Source: JAEVZK01 sp038202925 (GTDB taxonomy: Bacteria > Armatimonadota > Fimbriimonadia > Fimbriimonadales > Fimbriimonadaceae). From it: 8,565 bases of DNA. Within the stretch, counting starts at the first letter, position 1. Each line of letters begins with the position of its first letter. Of this stretch, positions 3,563 through 8,565 are shown in pieces. The DNA lies in NCBI GenBank assembly GCA_038202925.1, contig JBBREM010000113.1, forward strand, positions 1 to 8,565, in the 5' to 3' direction. The position numbers were made by a program, and so were the translations under genes. The notes below the pieces were generated by a model. It worked only from the letters and a program-made list of their open reading frames with translations, was not told where the DNA came from and did not search any database.

Positions 3563-6421
3563 ATGGCACAAGGTCGGATTCGGCTGGTTAGCACGATTCC
3601 GGGCCCGGCGAACCTTCGAGCAATCGTCCAAGACTTCTTCCGGCGCGACGGCGGCATTGTGTCCGCCTTTTCTGAGTCCGCGATTAGAACTCTCAAGAGC
3701 TTTCTGCACGAAGACTCGGGCGCGGAGGCGATGCCATTTGGCGGGGTCGTCCGCCGCTTCGCAACGCTGTGCGGCGAGATGCCGATGCAGATTGCACAGA
3801 AGGGCCAAACCGTCGCCGCGATCGGCGCGGCGTGCGAGAGCCTGCCCGACGATTCTCCGTTCCAGCGCACCGCGCACCGGCTTGGATTGCACCGCGCGAT
3901 CTCCGACACCCTGCACGAGATGGGCGCGGCCGGCCTCGCGCCGGATGACTACAAAGATTTGAATGTGAGCCCGGCGCTGGGCGCGAAGCTGAGATCGATG
4001 GGCTATATCGAAGAAGAAGCGGCGGAGACCCTAAACCAGGTGGGCCGAACCTTTGGCCGGGAGCACCTTCGGCTTTGCCTCGATGCCGAACCCGAGAAGG
4101 GCGCGGAGCTTGGGCGGCTGCTGCTGATTGCGGACGCCTTCCAGCCCGCCGCGCTGGAGCTGATCCGATGGGCGGAAAAGCAGGGTTGCAAAGTGACCGT
4201 CGTTATCTATCGACACGCCACGACGGGCGAGCTATTCGGCGCCTCGCAGAAGACCGCGGCGGCGCTTGGTCTTGAACCGGAGCTTGTCGGCAAGGGCGAT
4301 CCCTTGCTCGATGCCCTGTTCACGGCAGGGACCAGAGGCTCGCATTTGAAGTGCACGATCGCCAGCTCGCCCGACCCCCTCGCCGAATGTGAGTGGGCGC
4401 TGCGAACCTGTCTCGAGCGCAAGAATCAGGGCACGCGGCTGGACGAACTCGCCATCTACGTGCGCGACGTCGAATCCTACGCGCCGCTGCTGCTCGCGGC
4501 AGGGAAGCGGCTCGGCGTTCCGCTACGGGTTTCGCGGCGGGCTCAGCTCCTCACGAATAGCTTCGCCAGGCTAACTCTGGCCACATTAGAAGCGTGTGTC
4601 TCTCCAGATGTGAGGTCATTGCTTCCCGTTTTTCGTAGCTCCTATTTCGCATTCTCGATCGACGAGCGAAACGAGTTGGAAGCCGCGATCCGGGGCGCTC
4701 ACGGCGATCGCGGCGCGCAGTGGAACAGCCTCGCTTCCTGGGTTGCGCTGCAGCTTTCAGCCGAGGAGCCGCGCGCCTTTCTCAAACCAACCTCGGCGGT
4801 GTTGGAGTGGCGTCACAACGCGCTCGCCAACCCCCAGGACCTCGCTGGCTGGGTTGGATCCCTGCGCGACCTGATGACCCTGCTTCCGCCCGGCAGCGGC
4901 GAGCGCGACAGCCGGGCGCAGTTTGTGCTGCATAGCTCGATCAGCACGATCGCATCGATCCGCCGCCTGCGGGGCGGCAGGTCACTCTCCTTAAGCGAAT
5001 TCGTCGCCAGGGCGAGCGAGCTTTGGGAAGAAGCCGACGTGAGCGTGCCCCCGGACGAACAGGGCGTGGCGGTCGCCACTCATGCCGACGCTTTGCCGCA
5101 GGTTCAGACGTTGTTCGTCCTCGGGATGCTGGAAGGCGTGTTCCCAAGGCGGCGCAGCGAAGACCCCGTTCTGTCCGACGGAGAGCGAGAGGAACTGATG
5201 GCGCTGACGGGAAAGGTGCTCCCGGTCTCGCGCGAGAAGGCGGAAGCGGAGCGCGACGAGTTCTACATGCTGTGCGCTTGCCCCGCCGAGGAGATCGTTC
5301 TCAGCTACCCGGAGACGGACGAAGATCGCGACAACGTCCCGGCTTTCTATCTCGAGGAGATCGAGCGAGCCCATGGCAGTTGCGGCCACGAAACCTACTC
5401 CCGCCAGAATGTCACGCCTCCGAGCCAAGACTGCGCGTCGCTGAACGACCGCAAGATTGCCGAAGCCTTGGAGCAACCCGAGCGCGAGCAACCCCTGCCG
5501 CTGCATTTCTCCAACGAGTTCACTCACACGGCCTTCGCGGTCAGCCGCGACAGCGGGCTCTCGCCCCGCGAACTGCGCGAGGCGCTCGCCTGCCCCTTCA
5601 GCTATTTTGCCAAGCGGCGCTTGGAAGTCACCCCAACCCGGCTCCGCACGCGCTGGTTCTCGCTGGCGAGCCTTCCTGTGAAGGCCGATACCCTTGGCGC
5701 GGAGATGCCCGAAGAGGCTCGTACTAGGCTCGAGGGAGCTCTGGAAAATCAGCTCGACACAATGGTCGCCGAGCTTCCGGATTGGGAAGTCTCCATCTTG
5801 CGCTCAGGCGGCAGGCGGCTGATTGGTGAGTGGGTGCAGCGCGAGTTCGAGGCTCGCCAGCTTTGGCCGCGCGACGCCGGATCGCTGCGCTCGCCACTGC
5901 ACTTCGGCGACGAGGGTGTGCGCGAGAACTTAGGCTCGATGGTGAAGCTGCGGGGGACGGTCGCGGGCAAATCCAAAGCTGGGCCGTACTCGGTTCTCCA
6001 TCTCGTTGAAAGCAGCCTTCCAGAGACCGGCCACGAAGGATTCTCAGATCAGGACACGCTCTATTTCGGCATCCACCTGCTCGCCATCCATACGCAAGGC
6101 ACTCCCAGCGCTCTGGAAGTTGAATCCATGTCGGGCGAACGCCTGCTCATGCTCTTGCCGCGGGTGGCCGGACATCCCTTGTCGGCGCGTGTACAGGACG
6201 GTCTGAAGGTGCTCAACCTAACCGATCAAGAGGAAACCGGCGGCGTGCGAGAGTTTCTCGAAGAGGTCAAGAAGCACCTTGTAGAGGCCGTGAATAGGAT
6301 CGAAAACGCGGACGTGCGGGCGCTCAAAGGCGACCATTGCGCCTTCTGCGATTACGGCGAGCTGTGCCGCGGCTCGCAGGATTTCGGAGAGGAGGATTCG
6401 CCTTTTGCCCACCTCGTTTGA
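3563..6421 (+). CDS. addB: AddB-like subunit of the AddAB helicase-nuclease, with a degenerate nuclease site
   Basis: Partner of AddA in double-strand break resection before RecA loading, cytoplasmic. 952 residues, somewhat shorter than the roughly 1160 of Bacillus subtilis AddB. The N-terminus (RIRLVSTIPGPANLRAIV) stands where a Walker A loop is found in some AddB proteins, but lacks GxGKT. A UvrD-C-like region follows: LAIYVRDVESYAPLLLAAGK with GVPLRVSRRAQLL (about 290-330), VQTLFVLGMLEGVFPRRRSE (about 513-532) and EAERDEFYMLCACPAEEIVL. The C-terminal nuclease domain starts at LREALACPFSYFAKRRLEV with Cys677 and closes with Cys926, Cys929 and Cys935 (C-x2-C-x5-C), the iron-sulfur pattern of AddB. 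Between them the expected RGRID reads LRGTVAG (796-802) and the expected VIDYKS reads VLHLVESS (811-818), so the metal-binding aspartates and lysine are missing; only a Q-x3-Y (830-834) survives. ATG 3563 is the first start after an in-frame TGA at 3551. It overlaps addA by 17 bp. Confidence 0.86.
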   Translation: MAQGRIRLVSTIPGPANLRAIVQDFFRRDGGIVSAFSESAIRTLKSFLHEDSGAEAMPFGGVVRRFATLCGEMPMQIAQKGQTVAAIGAACESLPDDSPFQRTAHRLGLHRAISDTLHEMGAAGLAPDDYKDLNVSPALGAKLRSMGYIEEEAAETLNQVGRTFGREHLRLCLDAEPEKGAELGRLLLIADAFQPAALELIRWAEKQGCKVTVVIYRHATTGELFGASQKTAAALGLEPELVGKGDPLLDALFTAGTRGSHLKCTIASSPDPLAECEWALRTCLERKNQGTRLDELAIYVRDVESYAPLLLAAGKRLGVPLRVSRRAQLLTNSFARLTLATLEACVSPDVRSLLPVFRSSYFAFSIDERNELEAAIRGAHGDRGAQWNSLASWVALQLSAEEPRAFLKPTSAVLEWRHNALANPQDLAGWVGSLRDLMTLLPPGSGERDSRAQFVLHSSISTIASIRRLRGGRSLSLSEFVARASELWEEADVSVPPDEQGVAVATHADALPQVQTLFVLGMLEGVFPRRRSEDPVLSDGEREELMALTGKVLPVSREKAEAERDEFYMLCACPAEEIVLSYPETDEDRDNVPAFYLEEIERAHGSCGHETYSRQNVTPPSQDCASLNDRKIAEALEQPEREQPLPLHFSNEFTHTAFAVSRDSGLSPRELREALACPFSYFAKRRLEVTPTRLRTRWFSLASLPVKADTLGAEMPEEARTRLEGALENQLDTMVAELPDWEVSILRSGGRRLIGEWVQREFEARQLWPRDAGSLRSPLHFGDEGVRENLGSMVKLRGTVAGKSKAGPYSVLHLVESSLPETGHEGFSDQDTLYFGIHLLAIHTQGTPSALEVESMSGERLLMLLPRVAGHPLSARVQDGLKVLNLTDQEETGGVREFLEEVKKHLVEAVNRIENADVRALKGDHCAFCDYGELCRGSQDFGEEDSPFAHLV
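6390..6396 (+). promoter_or_regulatory. Shine-Dalgarno for addA
   Basis: AGGAGGA inside the 3' end of addB, 8 bases before TTG 6405. It decides the non-ATG start of addA and indicates translational coupling with addB. Confidence 0.75.
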
Positions 6422-8565
6422 CCCTACGGAAGAGCAGCGCGACGTTATCGCGGCGACCGATCGCGCGATGGTCGTTACCGCCGCCGCCGGAGCGGGGAAG
6501 ACGGCGGTTCTCGTGCAGCGCTACCTGCGACACGTCGACGAGGGCGTCGCCCCCGATGCGATCCTCACGATCACCTTCACCAAGAAAGCAGCGGCGGAGA
6601 TGAAGCGCCGGATCATCCGCGAGCTTCGGACTCGCGGGCTGATGCGCGAAGCGCAGATCGCGGAGACCGGCCCGATCCAAACCATCCACTCGTTTTGCGA
6701 GCGCCTCCTGCGCGAGAACGCGCTGGAGGCGGGGTTGGATCCGAGATTCGACATCGCCAGCGACGGCCAGGCGGGGCAAATGATCGAGCGCGTGATTCGC
6801 GATACGATCACGCTGCCGTTCTCCGAGCCCGAGGCCGACGCGCTCATGTCATTCCTGGCCGGGCAGCGCACCTACGGCGGCACCTCGCCATATGCGAAGC
6901 TAGAGACCTCGATCCGCGAATTGCTTAGCCGTCTTCGAGGCTCGGGGCTCGACATCGAAACGCTCGAAACCGAGTACACCGACGCGGACAGGCTCAAGAA
7001 GAAATTGGAATCGATAATGCTCGCCGAGCAGCCGTTGCCGGTGGCCGAACACGCCCGTCGACATTCCGACGAACACATCGCCGAACGGATCAAGAACGCA
7101 TACAAAGATTGGGGCCAGAAAGCGCCTCAGTGGTCAAACGCCAACCCGGATCCAGCCGCCGACACTCAGGCCATCGATCACACGGCGGGACTGTTCCAGC
7201 TCTGCGCCCGGGCCTGGCTGCTTCTGGAACGAGAGATGGAGCGCGAGCAAAAGCTCGACTTCACCGCCCTCGAAGAACGCGCTTTGCGCCTTCTGCGCCA
7301 ATCTCAGCCGACCCGCGACCGGCTGCAGCGGCAATACCAGTTCGTCATGGTCGACGAGGCGCAGGATGTAAACCCCATCCAATATGAGCTGCTGCAGGCG
7401 ATGGAGATCGAGTCGGAGATGCTCGTGGGTGATGCGCAGCAGTCGATCTACGGCTTCCGCCTCGCGGACCCTCGGCTGTTTCTTGACCGAGTCGAGAGCA
7501 CGGAGCCGAAGCGGCTTTCCCTCAACATGCGCTCGCAAGCGGGGATACTGCGCTTCGTCGACGATATCTTCGGCGCGCTATGGGAAGGTTATGTGCCGAT
7601 GAAGCCGCCTCCTTCGCCGCTCGATCTCAATGTCATCGAGCCTCCCGCCTACCGAGGTGTCGAGGTTTGGGAACTGGCGGACAAGGACACTACTGCGACG
7701 GCGGTCCTCGTCAAGGAGATGGTCGCCGAACAGGAGGTGAAGCTCTCTGAGATTGCGCTGCTGGTGCGGGATGCCGGCTTCGCACAGGAGATGCAGAGCG
7801 CCCTCCGCGCGGCGGGGGTGCCGAGCCGCATCGCGGGTGGGACGGAGCGCTTCTACAGCCGGCTTGAGATCCGCGATCTCGCTAACACGCTGCGCGCGCT
7901 CGGCGATCCCTATGACGATTTCGCGTTGCTGGCGATGCTGCGTTCGCCGGTGGCGGGCCTATCGCTCGATGCAATCGCCCTGCTGACGCGGTCCAAACCG
8001 GTAATTTCGGCCCTTCCCGAATTCGTCTCACCGGTGGAGGAGGATGCGGGGAAGCTGAAGCGCTGCCTTGAGTGGTTCTTACCGCTGTCTGCGTGCGCAG
8101 ATCGACTCTCCGCGTGGGAGGTGCTCTCCGAGTTGTTCGCAGTCTCCGATTACTTGCCTACGCTGGCTCGAAGGCGCAACGCGAAGCAGCTTCTGGCTAA
8201 CGTGCGCAAGCTGCTCGTCCTCGCAACCCAAGAGCCGGAGCTTGGCCCGGTCGAGTACGCCGAGCGCATCCGCGAGATCCAGAACCTGCGCCACCGCGAG
8301 GGCGATGCGCCGGCGGAGGACGACAAGGCCGAGCTCATCACGATCATGACCATCCATAAGGCGAAGGGGCTGGAATGGCCAGTCGTCATCGTGCCGCAGA
8401 TGCACAAGCCAATGGGCAAGCGCACCGGCGACATGGAGGTCAACGCGCGGCTGAAACTCGCGGTCACCAAGTTCGGCCGCCGCCCCAGCGTCTACTACAA
8501 CTGGCTGCATCAAGAAGCCGCGCGGCGAGATCACGAGGAGGAGCTTCGGCTGCTGTATGTGGCCC
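6405..8565 (+). CDS. addA: AddA helicase-nuclease subunit (UvrD/RecB superfamily), 3' partial
   Basis: ATP-dependent 3'-5' DNA helicase motor of the AddAB complex; family members also carry a C-terminal PD-(D/E)xK nuclease. 720 residues are visible and the frame is open at the window edge. Motifs in order: Q motif around Gln11 (TEEQRDVIAA); Walker A TAAAGAGKT with Lys32; motif Ia ILTITFTKKAAAEMKRR (53-69); TIHSFC (93-98); Walker B VDEAQD with Asp317-Asp321; motif III VGDAQQSIYGFR (341-352); motif IV LNMRS (373-377); UvrD-C segment with LSEIALLVRD; motif V TIHKAKGLEW (649-658). The last residues, LRLLYVA, are the start of motif VI, so the arginine finger region and nuclease domain lie outside. 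The spacing from motif Ic to II (about 220 residues) is short for AddA, giving a compact motor. TTG 6405 is chosen from the strong Shine-Dalgarno; the only earlier in-frame option after it is an ATT. Confidence 0.96.
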   Translation, partial: MPTSFDPTEEQRDVIAATDRAMVVTAAAGAGKTAVLVQRYLRHVDEGVAPDAILTITFTKKAAAEMKRRIIRELRTRGLMREAQIAETGPIQTIHSFCERLLRENALEAGLDPRFDIASDGQAGQMIERVIRDTITLPFSEPEADALMSFLAGQRTYGGTSPYAKLETSIRELLSRLRGSGLDIETLETEYTDADRLKKKLESIMLAEQPLPVAEHARRHSDEHIAERIKNAYKDWGQKAPQWSNANPDPAADTQAIDHTAGLFQLCARAWLLLEREMEREQKLDFTALEERALRLLRQSQPTRDRLQRQYQFVMVDEAQDVNPIQYELLQAMEIESEMLVGDAQQSIYGFRLADPRLFLDRVESTEPKRLSLNMRSQAGILRFVDDIFGALWEGYVPMKPPPSPLDLNVIEPPAYRGVEVWELADKDTTATAVLVKEMVAEQEVKLSEIALLVRDAGFAQEMQSALRAAGVPSRIAGGTERFYSRLEIRDLANTLRALGDPYDDFALLAMLRSPVAGLSLDAIALLTRSKPVISALPEFVSPVEEDAGKLKRCLEWFLPLSACADRLSAWEVLSELFAVSDYLPTLARRRNAKQLLANVRKLLVLATQEPELGPVEYAERIREIQNLRHREGDAPAEDDKAELITIMTIHKAKGLEWPVVIVPQMHKPMGKRTGDMEVNARLKLAVTKFGRRPSVYYNWLHQEAARRDHEEELRLLYVA

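Noticed and set aside
4991..5527. Minus-strand open frame of 178 codons inside addB
   Set aside because: Antisense shadow that arises from high GC at third codon positions; no motif or ribosome site.
5023..5727. Plus-strand open frame of 234 codons inside addB
   Set aside because: Arginine-rich shadow of the addB frame; addB motifs run through the same bases.

Overview
The window is a densely packed stretch of a high-GC bacterial chromosome. No rRNA or marker gene is present to name the organism. Good Shine-Dalgarno sequences (AGGAGG) and an addBA-type recombination locus argue for a bacterium that uses AddAB rather than RecBCD or AdnAB. The style of the hypothetical proteins reminds me of Armatimonadota, but that is only an impression. 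I see no IS element, prophage, CRISPR array or cargo island. This reads as core chromosome with a few unfamiliar genes.

Layout. At the left edge (2-846, plus strand) is the end of an ECF-type sigma factor gene. It is translationally coupled (GTGA overlap) to a small membrane protein with a zinc-finger anti-sigma motif. A tRNA-Val(CAC) with encoded CCA follows at 868-942. Converging on it from the minus strand is a probable three-gene unit read right to left: a two-TM membrane protein of unknown function (3367-2759), an overlapping 142-residue protein of unknown function (2766-2338), and a CelD/BcsL-like GNAT acetyltransferase (2279-951) whose stop lies 8 bases from the tRNA end. A 195-bp divergent intergenic region (3368-3562) holds an 11-bp perfect inverted repeat and separates this unit from addB (3563-6421) and addA (6405 to the window edge), which read rightwards and overlap by 17 bp.

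The right half is the main functional block. AddA and AddB form the helicase-nuclease that processes double-strand breaks for RecA loading. AddA is a full UvrD-type motor as far as it is visible; the window ends inside helicase motif VI, before the expected C-terminal nuclease. AddB keeps the four-cysteine iron-sulfur pattern that frames its nuclease domain, but by eye it has lost both the RGRID aspartate and the D-x-K catalytic residues, as well as the N-terminal P-loop. It therefore looks like a structural subunit, comparable to RecC in RecBCD. This is the most interesting observation in the window.

Starts are often not ATG: GTG for the anti-sigma and the 142-aa gene, TTG for the GNAT gene and addA. 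These were set by Shine-Dalgarno position and reading-frame limits.
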